DNA of 64,000 nt from JBBBNV01 sp037137075 (GTDB taxonomy: Bacteria; Bacillota; Bacilli; Paenibacillales; NBRC-103111), in the NCBI RefSeq assembly GCF_037137075.1, contig NZ_JBBBNV010000002.1:62001-126000 (forward strand), in the 5' to 3' direction. This document shows, in pieces, positions 42,809-51,772 of this stretch. Position numbers and translations under genes: made by a program. The notes under the pieces are model-generated. The model had not been told where the DNA came from, searched no databases, and saw only the letters and a program-made list of their open reading frames with translations. Each line of letters begins with the position of its first letter. The first letter of the stretch is position 1.

Positions 42809-44602
42809 ATGACATTCCGCAATCGGTTGACACTATTGTTTATTTTGCTTATTGGCCTGTCGGTGCTTGCCTCCGGCTTGTACGTCGCCAAAGAACTAAA
42901 GGACTCCCATATTGCGTCGCTGCAGGACCATATGAAGCGGGAAAGTAAAATCATTTTATCCACTGTGCCCTGGGGAGCGGAAATGAATGAAACGGAGCAG
43001 CTTGGCTATTTCAGTGAAAAAGCAAGACTGCTGCATCAAAATACAGATGTGCGAGTGACGTTTGTGCGCGCGGACGGGCTGGTGCTTGGGGATACGAATC
43101 GCGATCCGGGGGACATGGATAACCATCTGAGCCGCGAGGAAATTGTGAATGCGCGCGAGCGCGGTTACGGGGATGCAATCCGGTACAGCAGCACGCTGGG
43201 CCAAAACATGATGTACTCCGCCTATCCGGTGCTTGATTCGAGCGGGAAGACAATCGGTTATATCCGTCTTGCGATTAGCTTGATGGATGTTGAGGCGACA
43301 ATAGAACGCTTATGGAGGACACTGTTTCTGGGGCTGCTTGTGCTGTTTGTCGTGGCAGGCGCGATTAGCTACCGGATTGCCGGCAGCCTGACGCGTCCGC
43401 TGGAGAAAATTATCCGGGTCGCCCAGCAAATCGCCAAGATGAATTATACGGCCCGGGTTCCGATCCTAAGGAAAGACGAAATCGGGCAGCTCGGCAAAGC
43501 ACTGAATGCAATGGCCGACAGCCTGGAGTTTCAAATGAACCGGATTCAGGAAAATGAAGGCCGCCTGCAAAGCGTGCTCGAGAATATGATTAGCGGTGTT
43601 GTCATGATTGACGGGGAGGGCAAAATTGTGCTGCTCAACCGATCCGCCGAGGAAATTCTCGGCTTCTCCTCGGGAGAGCTGCTCGGAAGGCCGTTTACGG
43701 AAGCGAAGCAGCAGTATGAGCTGACGCAGCTTATCAAGGAATGTATCGAGAAACGGGATCATATCCGGGATGAGATGAACTTTTATTTTCCGGAAGAGCG
43801 GATGCTCGAAATCAATCTGGTGCCGATGGTTCGCGAGGACGACGAGTGGGGCGGCGTCGTTATTGTGCTGCATGATATAACCGCAATCCGCCGGTTGGAG
43901 AAGATGCGAAGTGAATTTGTGGCGAATGTGTCCCATGAGCTGAAAACGCCGATTGCCGCCGTCAAAGGCTTTGCGGAGACGCTGCTGGCCGGAGCCATGA
44001 ACGATAAGGAAACAGCCAAATCGTTCCTGCAAATTATTTTTGACGAGAGCGAACGCTTGAACCGGCTGATTGGGGATATCCTGGAGCTGTCCAAAATCGA
44101 GTCGCGTCGAATCCCGCTGCAGTTTTCCCCGGTGGACATGCAGCTGTTCATTTCCAATATGGTCGACATGATGCGTACGGAAGCGGCGAAAAAGCGGATT
44201 GAACTGGATATGCAGGTGCCGCGCGGCCTGTATGCGGAGGCGGACGAGGACCGGCTGCGGCAAATTGTAATGAATCTGCTTTCGAACGGAATTAACTACA
44301 CGCCGGAAGGCGGCAAGGTCAAGGTCAAGGTCGACGTGGTTACTTCACCGGGCGCAGCCGAAGCGGACACGATGCGGATTACGATTTCCGACACCGGAAT
44401 CGGCATTCCGAAAAAGGATCTCCCCCGCATCTTCGAACGGTTCTACCGTGTGGATAAGGCCCGCTCGCGTGTTTCCGGCGGAACCGGACTTGGCTTGTCC
44501 ATCGTCAAGCATTTGGTGGAGCTTCATAAAGGGACGATTCGCGTGGAAAGCGAGATTGGAATGGGATCGCGCTTTATTATCGATTTGCCGCTGCTGCACT
44601 GA
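42809..44602 (+). CDS. phoR: Phosphate-responsive sensor histidine kinase PhoR
   Basis: A 597-residue membrane sensor kinase. TM1 (about 8-26) and TM2 (about 172-190) flank an extracytoplasmic PAS-like domain; then HAMP (to about 245), a cytoplasmic PAS domain (about 260-360), HisKA with phosphorylated H376 in SHELKTP, and HATPase_c with NLLSNGINYTPEGG, DTGIGIPKKDL and GGTGLGLSIVKH. ATG 42809 follows GGGGTTGAG. It phosphorylates PhoP under phosphate limitation by analogy with B. subtilis. The gene precedes phoP here, the reverse of the B. subtilis order, and has its own Pho box. Confidence 0.93.
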   Translation: MTFRNRLTLLFILLIGLSVLASGLYVAKELKDSHIASLQDHMKRESKIILSTVPWGAEMNETEQLGYFSEKARLLHQNTDVRVTFVRADGLVLGDTNRDPGDMDNHLSREEIVNARERGYGDAIRYSSTLGQNMMYSAYPVLDSSGKTIGYIRLAISLMDVEATIERLWRTLFLGLLVLFVVAGAISYRIAGSLTRPLEKIIRVAQQIAKMNYTARVPILRKDEIGQLGKALNAMADSLEFQMNRIQENEGRLQSVLENMISGVVMIDGEGKIVLLNRSAEEILGFSSGELLGRPFTEAKQQYELTQLIKECIEKRDHIRDEMNFYFPEERMLEINLVPMVREDDEWGGVVIVLHDITAIRRLEKMRSEFVANVSHELKTPIAAVKGFAETLLAGAMNDKETAKSFLQIIFDESERLNRLIGDILELSKIESRRIPLQFSPVDMQLFISNMVDMMRTEAAKKRIELDMQVPRGLYAEADEDRLRQIVMNLLSNGINYTPEGGKVKVKVDVVTSPGAAEADTMRITISDTGIGIPKKDLPRIFERFYRVDKARSRVSGGTGLGLSIVKHLVELHKGTIRVESEIGMGSRFIIDLPLLH

Positions 44603-44644
44603 AACGAGAGAGCGATTGCTTTTTGTCGTGGTATTGATTTCGTC

Positions 44645-44687
44645 TTTACAAAAGATTAATATAAAATTTACAATTCCGTGATATGAT
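44645..44687 (+). promoter_or_regulatory. Pho box and -10 of the phoP promoter
   Basis: TTTACA, TTAATA, TTTACA separated by 5 bases each (44645-44672) are followed nine bases later by TATGAT (44682-44687). A Pho box in place of the -35 is the layout of PhoP-activated promoters. Confidence 0.78.
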
Positions 44688-44722
44688 GAGGTTAACCATT
44701 CTTTTTTTGTTGGAGGAACACC

Positions 44723-45442
44723 ATGCCGCAATCGATTCTGGTCATCGAGGATGAACCGACGCTCGCCAGACTGCTCTCCTATAATTTGATGCAGGAAGGG
44801 TATGAGGTCCATGTGGTCGATCATGGCACGGAGGGCCTGCAGGCTGCGCTGCAGCGTGAATACAACCTGATTATTCTCGATATTATGCTGCCGGGCATGA
44901 ACGGCTTTGAAATATTAACGAAGCTTCGCCAAAAGGGCAGCCGCACCCCGGTTATTATCTTGACGGCCCGCAATGCGGAAGATGAAGTCGTACAAGGGCT
45001 CAAGCATGGCGCCGACGACTACATTACGAAGCCGTTCGGCGTGGCGGAGCTGCTGGCGAGAGCCGCCGCTGTGCTGCGCCGGGCTCACCCGTCCTCGCCA
45101 TTAACGGTGGAGGAAACCGAGACGGAGAAGGTTATCGCTATCGGTGAGCTCAAGATATACCCGGAAAAGTATGAGGTGCTGCTGGGCGGAGAGTACATCC
45201 CGCTGCGGCCGAAGGAATTCGAGGTGCTGTTGTACCTCGTACAGCGGCCGGGTGTTGTTGTCACACGCGATGACCTGATGAACATCGTATGGGGCTTCGA
45301 TTATATCGGCGGGCAGCGCACTGTTGACGTTCATGTGAGTTCGCTTCGCAAGAAGCTGGAGCTGAACCAGCAAACGGTTCAAATTGATTCCATCCGGGGT
45401 GTCGGCTACAAGCTGGTAATCCAGCAGGTCAAACGGGGCTAG
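44723..45442 (+). CDS. phoP: Phosphate response regulator PhoP (OmpR family)
   Basis: A 239-residue response regulator. The receiver domain (1-120) has phospho-acceptor D53 in LIILDIMLPG, the acidic pair in VIEDEPT, T in LTARN and K in YITKPF. The C-terminal OmpR-type winged helix contains LRPKEFEVLLYLVQRPG and RTVDVHVSSLRKKLE. GGAGG lies about 7 bases before ATG 44723. Pho boxes of matching spacing occur before ppk, phoR, phoP itself, pstS, pstC and the chemoreceptor in this window, which identifies it as PhoP rather than a related OmpR-type regulator. Confidence 0.95.
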   Translation: MPQSILVIEDEPTLARLLSYNLMQEGYEVHVVDHGTEGLQAALQREYNLIILDIMLPGMNGFEILTKLRQKGSRTPVIILTARNAEDEVVQGLKHGADDYITKPFGVAELLARAAAVLRRAHPSSPLTVEETETEKVIAIGELKIYPEKYEVLLGGEYIPLRPKEFEVLLYLVQRPGVVVTRDDLMNIVWGFDYIGGQRTVDVHVSSLRKKLELNQQTVQIDSIRGVGYKLVIQQVKRG

Positions 45443-45558
45443 TACACATGCAAGCTGCAGGTTGATCCGGGTTTTATGCGGAATTAGCAGCTTCCCGGGT
45501 CTTGGAAAGAACCGTAAACACGAGCAGGAAAGATTAGACAGAAATTAATCTGTACGAC

Positions 45559-45588
45559 TTGCCAGCTTACGGTGGTATTTGGTATTAT
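45559..45588 (+). promoter_or_regulatory. Promoter of the type VII secretion locus
   Basis: TTGCCA (45559-45564) and TATTAT (45583-45588) are 18 bases apart. Transcription would begin near 45595, just before the large hairpin that lies between it and the EssC-type gene. Confidence 0.5.
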
Positions 45589-45614
45589 ATTCGTAAATAT
45601 GGAAGTCAAGCCGG

Positions 45615-45676
45615 AAGCACCGGCGTTCAGAGACAAGCCCAGGTACAGGGCTTGTTTGAACGCAGGTGCTTTTTTT
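45615..45676 (+). terminator. Long hairpin with T tract in the leader of the type VII locus
   Basis: AAGCACC-GCGTTCA-ACAAGCCC on the 5' side pairs with GGGCTTGT-TGAACGC-GGTGCTT on the 3' side, about 22 bp with small bulges, then TTTTTTT. It is 170 bases past phoP but only about 20 bases past a promoter and 64 before the EssC-type ATG, so it may be a conditional (attenuator-like) terminator as well as the end of phoP. Confidence 0.8.
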
Positions 45677-45739
45677 GATTTACACGAAGGTGAAGCCATC
45701 CATATATAACAAGCATGCCGGAAGAGAAGGAGCTATACG

Positions 45740-48700
45740 ATGCAGCTATCCCTGATGAAGGAGCATGTTATCCACACCTGTGTTCTTCCGGATCAAGTCA
45801 CCGGACAATACTGGGTTACTCAAGTCAATGCATCGGGCTATGAGGAACGGGTCATTAGTGTGGAAGGTATCCGGAACGAATGGATATTGAAATCCAATAA
45901 AAATGCCGTGATCGTGGACCACCGGAACCAGAAGGTAAAGGAGCTTGCTCTTGCGCCAATGGCCATCTATAACCTTTATCTGCGCAAAAGCAATACAACC
46001 GTCATTCTCTTCTCCGAGCCGTCCACAAGCGACAGGAGGACCTTCAACAAGCTGTGTCTGCCTGCCGCCGGACGGATTCGAATCGGGCGCGCCGAAGGCT
46101 GTGATATTCAATTTGTGAACCCGCTGGTCTCCTCGGTTCATGCCGAGCTGCTGATCGCCGAGCAGTCGGTTTCCATTTGCGATTGCGGCAGCTCGAACGG
46201 CACGTTTGTGAACCGGAAGCGGGTTTCCGAGCAATCGCTCTACCCGGGAGACCTTGTTTATATAGTCGGCTTACAAGTTATCATCGGCCGGGGCTTTATT
46301 GCCGTCAACAATCCCGATGGGCAAATGAGGTGCAATTCCGTCCGTCTGGCTGTGTTCCGCAAGCCGCTGCCCCAGCTTTGTGATGAGGAAGAAGAGCCGG
46401 ATGAGGAGATGCTGCCAGGGCAGCTGTTCTACCGTTCGCCGCGGTTCAAACGGGAGATCGAGAAGGCGGAAATTCGGATCGACGGCCCCCCGTCCCTCGG
46501 CACGATGGAGCAGACGCCTCTTGTGCTGATGATGGGCCCTGCCATTACGATGGGGCTGGCCTCGCTATGTACCGCCCTGTTTACTGTGCAAAATGTGCTC
46601 CGGTCAGACGGGAAGCTCATGAATGCGGCGCCGACACTGGCGATGTCCGCTGGCATGCTGCTTGGCACTTTGCTGTGGCCGGTGCTGACCAGGCGTTACG
46701 AGATTAGCAAACGGAGGGGGAAAGAAAAGGCCAGGCTGAAGAAATATAAGCAGTATTTGGAGGAGGTGCGGCAGCGGATTTGGGAGCTTGGCGAGCATCA
46801 GCGCCAGCTACTGTACGAGAATGCGGTTACGGCAGAGCAGTGTATTTCGCGCATCCGGCAGCGTCAGCGAACGCTGTGGGAGCGGACACGCCGCCATAGT
46901 GATTTTTTAACCGTCCGTCTGGGCCTGGGGAATGTCCCGCTGCAGGCGGAATTAAAATATCCGGAGAAGCGGTTTTCTTTGGACGAGGATGTGCTCCAGG
47001 ACGAGCTGTATAAGCTGGCGGAGGAGCCGCTGATTCTGGAGCAGGTCCCGATTTCCCTGTCGATGACGGAGGACTGGGTAATTGGAGTGATCGGGAAGCG
47101 GCAGCAGGCTGTCGAGGCGGTGAAAGGCATGGTTCTGCAGCTTGCGGCGCTGCACAGCTATGATGAGCTGAGGCTGGTGTTTGTGTATGACATGAAAGAA
47201 CAGGCTACATGGGAGTTCGTGAAATGGCTCCCACATGTCTGGAGCACAGACCGGGCTGTCCGGTACGTTGCCGCCGGGGCGGACGATCTCAAGGAGCTTA
47301 CGGCGCATCTTGAGCAAGAGCTGGCGAGGCAGGGACGGCGGGCAGCCGAAGCGGAGCGGGAGGAGGGAGCGCCTGCGTTCGTAGTTTTTGCCTTGGATAA
47401 GCAGCTGGCTATCCGGTCGGAGTTTCTTCATGCTGTCCTGAAGCATAAGCAGTATCGCGGCTTCAGTGTTGTTTATGCAGTGGATGAGATTAAACAGCTT
47501 CCCAAGGAATGTTCATTGGTTATTGAATATGGCTCGTCAGAAGCGAAGCTGTATGACAGGGACGATGTGTCGGGGAAGCATACGTCGCTTCGTCCGGACG
47601 TGCTTCCCGGCATGGATGGGCGTGAGCTGGCCGTGATGCTGGCCAATGTTCAATTGGACGCTCCGGGGGCATCCTACACGCTTCCGGCTGCGCTAACGTT
47701 TCTGGATTTGTTTGACGTCGGGAAGATTGAGCATCTGAATGCGCTGACCCGCTGGCGGGAGCATGACCCGGCTTTGTCGCTCCAAACTCCGATTGGCATG
47801 ACTGCGGCGGGCGAACGGTTTTATTTGGATTTGCACGAGAACTATCACGGACCTCATGGCCTAGTCGCAGGCATGACCGGCTCGGGCAAAAGCGAATTCA
47901 TGATCACGTTCATTTTGTCGCTGGCGGTCAATTATCATCCGCATGAGGTTGCTTTTATCCTGATTGATTATAAAGGCGGGGGAATGGCGGATGCTTTGGC
48001 AAGCCTGCCGCATCTGGCGGGAACGATTACGAATCTGGACGGCGCAGCGGTGAAGCGCTCTCTGATTTCGATCCAGAGTGAGCTGAAGCGCAGGCAGACG
48101 GTGTTCAGCGCAGCGAGCAAGAAGCTTGGCATCAGCAGCATGGATATTTATAAATACCAGCGGCTTGTCCGTGAAGGACAAGTACACGAGCCGATGCCGC
48201 AGCTGTTTATTATATCGGACGAGTTTGCGGAGCTGAAGACGCAGCAGCCTGAATTCATGGAGCAGCTAGTCAGTGCGGCCCGCATCGGCCGCAGTCTGGG
48301 AATTCATTTAATATTGGCGACCCAGAAGCCTTCGGGTGTCGTCGATGATCAAATCTGGAGCAACAGCAGATTTCGGGTTTGTCTCAAGGTTCAGGAAAAG
48401 GCGGACAGCATGGACGTGATCAAACGGCCGGATGCCGCCGAGCTGACGGTGACGGGACGTTTTTTTGTACAGGTGGGCTTTAACGAGCTGTTTGAGCTTG
48501 GGCAATCGGCTTGGAGCGGGGCTCCATACTATCCGTCCGACCGTTTGGAGGCAACCGGCGAATGCTCCGTTGCTGTGATTAATCGTGTCGGGCGCACGAT
48601 CAGACAGGCGGCGTCTGGCAAGCGGGAGGGGCTTCACAGCCCGTTCAAGCAAATTGACGGCGTGATTGCCTACCTGGCGGCAACGGCCCGGGAGGAGCGA

Positions 48701-50377
48701 ATCCAGGCGCGGACTCTTTGGCTGGACCCGATACCGGAGCTGATTCTATGGGAAGACGTTTGCAGCAGGCATCAAGCACACTTGGCGGCTCCGGCAGGGA
48801 AAGGGAGGCTCCGCCCGGTAATCGGCGAGGTGGACGATCCGGCCAATCAGCGGCAGCTACCTATGCTTTTTCCGCTGTCTGAGGAGGGCAATGCGATTGT
48901 TTACGGTTCGCCGGGAAGCGGCAAGACGACCTTTGTTTCCACACTGCTGTATGCCTTGATGAAGGAGCATACTCCTGCCGAAATCCGGTTTTATTTGCTC
49001 GATTTTGCTTCGGAGACGCTGCGGGCCTTTGCTCAGGCTCCGCATGTAGGGGATGTGGTCCTGTCCCATGAGGCGGAGAAGGTCGAGCATTTATTTAGGC
49101 TGATGGTTAAGGAGCTGGAGTCGCGAAAAAAACGGTTTGCCGACTATGGCGGGGATTTTCAGTCTTATTTGCGGTCTGGGCATGGACAGCCCGACGCGGT
49201 CGTGATCATGATTCACAACTACGCGGCCTTTGCCGAGCTGTACGACGATAAGGAGGAGCAGGTTGCCTTTTTAGCACGTGAGGGGGTGAAATACGGGCTT
49301 TACTTTATTTTGACGGCGGTTACGACGAGTGCGATCCGGTACCGGATTTTGCAGCATTTTAAACAGCTGTATGTGCTCCAGCTTCACGATTCAGCTGATT
49401 ATGCCAGTGTATTGGGCAGCACGGACGGGGTGTTTCCGTCTCGAAGCAAAGGACGGGGAATCTACAAGACGGATCAGGTATATGAATTTCAAATTGCCCA
49501 GCTCCATCCCTCGGCGGAGGAGCGGTTGAATTACATCCGGTCCTTTTGCGAGGCCTATGCCGCAGGCTGGACGAAGGGAAGCGCAAGGCGTATCCCGATT
49601 TTGCCGGAGGCTGTGGATGCAGCTTTTCTGATGAAAGCTTTTAATCCGGACCGCAGCTGCTTTATCCCCGTGGGAGTTGAGAAACGCAGCCTGGAGACGG
49701 CCTATTATCGCTTCGATCAAGCCTACATCCAGCTCGTGCTGTCCCAAACGCTGGAAGAGGCGGGTATCGTACAGGGGCTGGCTGAAATGCTCAGCTTGAA
49801 TACGGAGGGCGCGGTTTGGGTGCTGGACCCGGAGCAGAGGCTTAGGCCGGATGAAGCGGCCGGTTACCGCTATTTGGGCGGGGACGCAGACTGGGAGCAG
49901 GCGGTGGTGCAGCTGTTCGACATCCTGGTTCATCGCAACAACACATACAAGGATGAGGTTGCTGCGGGAGCTGAACCGCCTGTGTACGAGCAGTTGACTT
50001 ATGTGCTTGTGTCGCTATCCGGACTGAATGCCAGACTGTCCGAGGACGCGAGAGACAAGCTGAGGGTGCTGCTGGAGAAGGGGGAGGCGCAGTACCGGGT
50101 AAACGTTCTTATTTGCGATCGTGCGGCTTATGTGTCATCCATCGCTTACGAAGGCTGGTTTAAAGCCCAAGTGAGCGGGAAGGACGGAATTTGGCTGGGT
50201 AACGGATTTACAGATCAGTACCTCCTTCATCCTGCCCAAATAACGCCAGCTCTGTCTCAGGACATTGGCGAGGCTTTCGGATACTTGGTGCGAAATGGAA
50301 GAGCTTCTCTGGTGAAGCTGGTGACCTCGGCTGCGTTTCGAGAAGAGGGGAGCACGGATGAAGCAAATTTTGATTGA
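45740..50377 (+). CDS. essC: Type VII secretion FtsK/SpoIIIE ATPase (EssC/YukB type)
   Basis: A 1,545-residue motor protein of the Firmicute type VII (Ess/Yuk) system, which exports WXG100 proteins. An FHA domain (about 110-190, GRIRIGRAEGCDIQF, SSNGTFVNRKRV) is followed by two TM helices (about 255-310). Two FtsK-type ATPase domains have intact P-loops: GMTGSGKS at 711-718 with FILIDYKGGGMADAL, and GSPGSGKT at 1056-1063. A third, C-terminal ATPase-like domain (about 1330-1545) lacks a P-loop, as in EssC. The single FHA region differs from the two of EssC. ATG 45740 has GAAGGAG upstream. The stop overlaps the YukD-like gene by 20 bases. Confidence 0.93.
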   Translation: MQLSLMKEHVIHTCVLPDQVTGQYWVTQVNASGYEERVISVEGIRNEWILKSNKNAVIVDHRNQKVKELALAPMAIYNLYLRKSNTTVILFSEPSTSDRRTFNKLCLPAAGRIRIGRAEGCDIQFVNPLVSSVHAELLIAEQSVSICDCGSSNGTFVNRKRVSEQSLYPGDLVYIVGLQVIIGRGFIAVNNPDGQMRCNSVRLAVFRKPLPQLCDEEEEPDEEMLPGQLFYRSPRFKREIEKAEIRIDGPPSLGTMEQTPLVLMMGPAITMGLASLCTALFTVQNVLRSDGKLMNAAPTLAMSAGMLLGTLLWPVLTRRYEISKRRGKEKARLKKYKQYLEEVRQRIWELGEHQRQLLYENAVTAEQCISRIRQRQRTLWERTRRHSDFLTVRLGLGNVPLQAELKYPEKRFSLDEDVLQDELYKLAEEPLILEQVPISLSMTEDWVIGVIGKRQQAVEAVKGMVLQLAALHSYDELRLVFVYDMKEQATWEFVKWLPHVWSTDRAVRYVAAGADDLKELTAHLEQELARQGRRAAEAEREEGAPAFVVFALDKQLAIRSEFLHAVLKHKQYRGFSVVYAVDEIKQLPKECSLVIEYGSSEAKLYDRDDVSGKHTSLRPDVLPGMDGRELAVMLANVQLDAPGASYTLPAALTFLDLFDVGKIEHLNALTRWREHDPALSLQTPIGMTAAGERFYLDLHENYHGPHGLVAGMTGSGKSEFMITFILSLAVNYHPHEVAFILIDYKGGGMADALASLPHLAGTITNLDGAAVKRSLISIQSELKRRQTVFSAASKKLGISSMDIYKYQRLVREGQVHEPMPQLFIISDEFAELKTQQPEFMEQLVSAARIGRSLGIHLILATQKPSGVVDDQIWSNSRFRVCLKVQEKADSMDVIKRPDAAELTVTGRFFVQVGFNELFELGQSAWSGAPYYPSDRLEATGECSVAVINRVGRTIRQAASGKREGLHSPFKQIDGVIAYLAATAREERIQARTLWLDPIPELILWEDVCSRHQAHLAAPAGKGRLRPVIGEVDDPANQRQLPMLFPLSEEGNAIVYGSPGSGKTTFVSTLLYALMKEHTPAEIRFYLLDFASETLRAFAQAPHVGDVVLSHEAEKVEHLFRLMVKELESRKKRFADYGGDFQSYLRSGHGQPDAVVIMIHNYAAFAELYDDKEEQVAFLAREGVKYGLYFILTAVTTSAIRYRILQHFKQLYVLQLHDSADYASVLGSTDGVFPSRSKGRGIYKTDQVYEFQIAQLHPSAEERLNYIRSFCEAYAAGWTKGSARRIPILPEAVDAAFLMKAFNPDRSCFIPVGVEKRSLETAYYRFDQAYIQLVLSQTLEEAGIVQGLAEMLSLNTEGAVWVLDPEQRLRPDEAAGYRYLGGDADWEQAVVQLFDILVHRNNTYKDEVAAGAEPPVYEQLTYVLVSLSGLNARLSEDARDKLRVLLEKGEAQYRVNVLICDRAAYVSSIAYEGWFKAQVSGKDGIWLGNGFTDQYLLHPAQITPALSQDIGEAFGYLVRNGRASLVKLVTSAAFREEGSTDEANFD

Positions 50378-50609
50378 AGTGTTCGTGCCCGCACTGGGCC
50401 GAGCCTTTGATGTTTATATTCCGTTTGCCTGCAGCATGTGCAAAATCGAGCCACTGCTTGTACATGTCATCGCCGATTTAACGGACGGGCAATTTGTGCC
50501 TTCACGGGATACGGTTCTCTGTGATCGGGTGACGGGAGCTATGCTGGATATTGACATGTCCGCCCTGGAGCTTGGTCTTCATCACGGCTCCAGGCTGATG
50601 TTAATATAA
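50358..50609 (+). CDS. YukD-like ubiquitin-fold protein of type VII secretion
   Basis: An 83-residue protein with the beta-grasp pattern of YukD/EsaB: an initial strand ILIEVFVPALGRAFDVYIP, a helix, and a final LELGLHHGSRLMLI resembling the ubiquitin C-terminal strands. Small YukD proteins accompany EssC ATPases and are needed for secretion. It starts 20 bases inside the EssC-type gene. Family identity is inferred from length, ending and position. Confidence 0.72.
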   Translation: MKQILIEVFVPALGRAFDVYIPFACSMCKIEPLLVHVIADLTDGQFVPSRDTVLCDRVTGAMLDIDMSALELGLHHGSRLMLI

Positions 50610-50642
50610 ATCATTTTCATTTCAGGTGAGAGGAGCTGTAAC

Positions 50643-50945
50643 ATGGCAAGAAAAATTGTAGTTGATCCTGCAAAGCTGGAAGCGGCAGCCAGAAATATGG
50701 AGGAGCAGGCTTCCGCCTACAAACGGCTGTACGAGCAGTTATTTACGGAGGTTAAGGGAATGGGAACGGCCTGGAAGGGCCAGGACAATCAAGCCTTTGT
50801 AACTCAAATCGAGGGCTTCCGGGATGACTTTGAAAGCATGAGGGCGCTGATGGAGCAATACGCGCTGTTTTTGAAGCAAAGCGCGCAAACGTACCGGACG
50901 ACACAAGCAGAAACCGTAAACGCAGCTAAAAAATTGGCCAACTGA
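50643..50945 (+). CDS. WXG100 protein, first copy
   Basis: A 100-residue helical-hairpin protein, the size and shape of ESAT-6/EsxA substrates. The turn carries W-K-G (GTAWKGQDNQAF) between two long amphipathic helices, and the C-terminal helix ends in TVNAAKKLA. The opening IVVDPAKLEAAARNMEEQASAY is typical. GAGAGGAGC precedes ATG 50643. It lies 33 bases after the YukD-like gene; likely a secreted substrate or structural partner. Confidence 0.88.
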   Translation: MARKIVVDPAKLEAAARNMEEQASAYKRLYEQLFTEVKGMGTAWKGQDNQAFVTQIEGFRDDFESMRALMEQYALFLKQSAQTYRTTQAETVNAAKKLAN

Positions 50946-51138
50946 TGCGAGCGGTTTCGAATGGGCCAGGATTTCAGCGTGCAGCCTGGCAATTGTGTCA
51001 CGGCAACAGGTCGGAATCCGTCCCTAGTACAGTCCGTGGATAGAAGCGTATTTGTAATAAGTCGGAAGCAGGAACAAATCGCCTTTTTACATCGGCCAGA
51101 GGGCATAGCAAAAAACATCACTGCGGGAGGAGTTTACG

Positions 51139-51441
51139 ATGTCTATCGAAGGAATTCATATTTCACTCACCGAGGTTAGTCAAACAGCGGGTATGATCCG
51201 GAATGTAAACACCAGTCTGACGACCAAGCTGGGGGAAATCAAAAAGGAAATGAACAGCTTAACGAGCACCTGGGACAGTGATGCTTCCCGGACGATTCAG
51301 GATAAATTCAACAGCCTGGCGAGTGTATTCAGCGACTACAAGGCGGTGGTGGATGCGTACGCCATGTTTCTGGATAACACGGTCACAAATTACGACAATA
51401 CGGAAACCGCCATTAACAGCAATGCGAGCCAGTTTAAATAA
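51139..51441 (+). CDS. WXG100 protein, second copy
   Basis: A 100-residue paralogue with W-D-S at the turn (SLTSTWDSDASRTI) instead of WXG, between helices IHISLTEVSQTAGMIRN and FNSLASVFSDYKAVVDAYAMFL. Variation at the third position is known in the superfamily. GGGAGGAG precedes ATG 51139. It is separated from the first copy by 193 bases with no gene in them. The two may pair as a heterodimer, as EsxA/EsxB do. Confidence 0.85.
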   Translation: MSIEGIHISLTEVSQTAGMIRNVNTSLTTKLGEIKKEMNSLTSTWDSDASRTIQDKFNSLASVFSDYKAVVDAYAMFLDNTVTNYDNTETAINSNASQFK

Positions 51442-51519
51442 TTGGGGCTGCGACTCGCGTAGGCCGCCGGCTGCTGCATCCATGGGCTGTTCATTGAAGC
51501 CTGAAGGCGGGGAGGAAGG

Positions 51520-51711
51520 ATGAACTCGGCTGCAAAACGGGAGCTTCAATCGATTCTGAATGAATTAAACGTCATCCGAAAAGAGCTGGATCAGGCCGTT
51601 CAGGAGCTAACCGGCTTCAAAGGCATAGGCGCCGAATATTGTTTACGGAGGCTTGAAGCGATTTCGAAGCAGTACAGCGAGATTTACCGCTCCTTATCCC
51701 GATTGCAATAG
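51520..51711 (+). CDS. Small coiled-coil protein in the type VII locus
   Basis: A 63-residue helical protein (MNSAAKRELQSILNELNV...). Its regular heptad-like leucines and charges suggest a coiled coil. GGGGAGGAAGG lies directly upstream of ATG 51520. No named family. Its place between the second WXG100 gene and the lipoprotein suggests a chaperone or LXG-like partner of the exported lipase-like protein; this is inference. Confidence 0.65.
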   Translation: MNSAAKRELQSILNELNVIRKELDQAVQELTGFKGIGAEYCLRRLEAISKQYSEIYRSLSRLQ

Positions 51712-51772
51712 GGGGGATTCGGCCGGTACGTGCAGTTGACCTCTATTTTGGGCTGGAACGGAGCACAGGAAG

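Noticed and set aside
51000..51180. Plus-strand frame 50961-51179 between the WXG100 genes
   Set aside because: No ribosome-binding site, no helical WXG pattern, and it runs into the second WXG100 gene in another frame.
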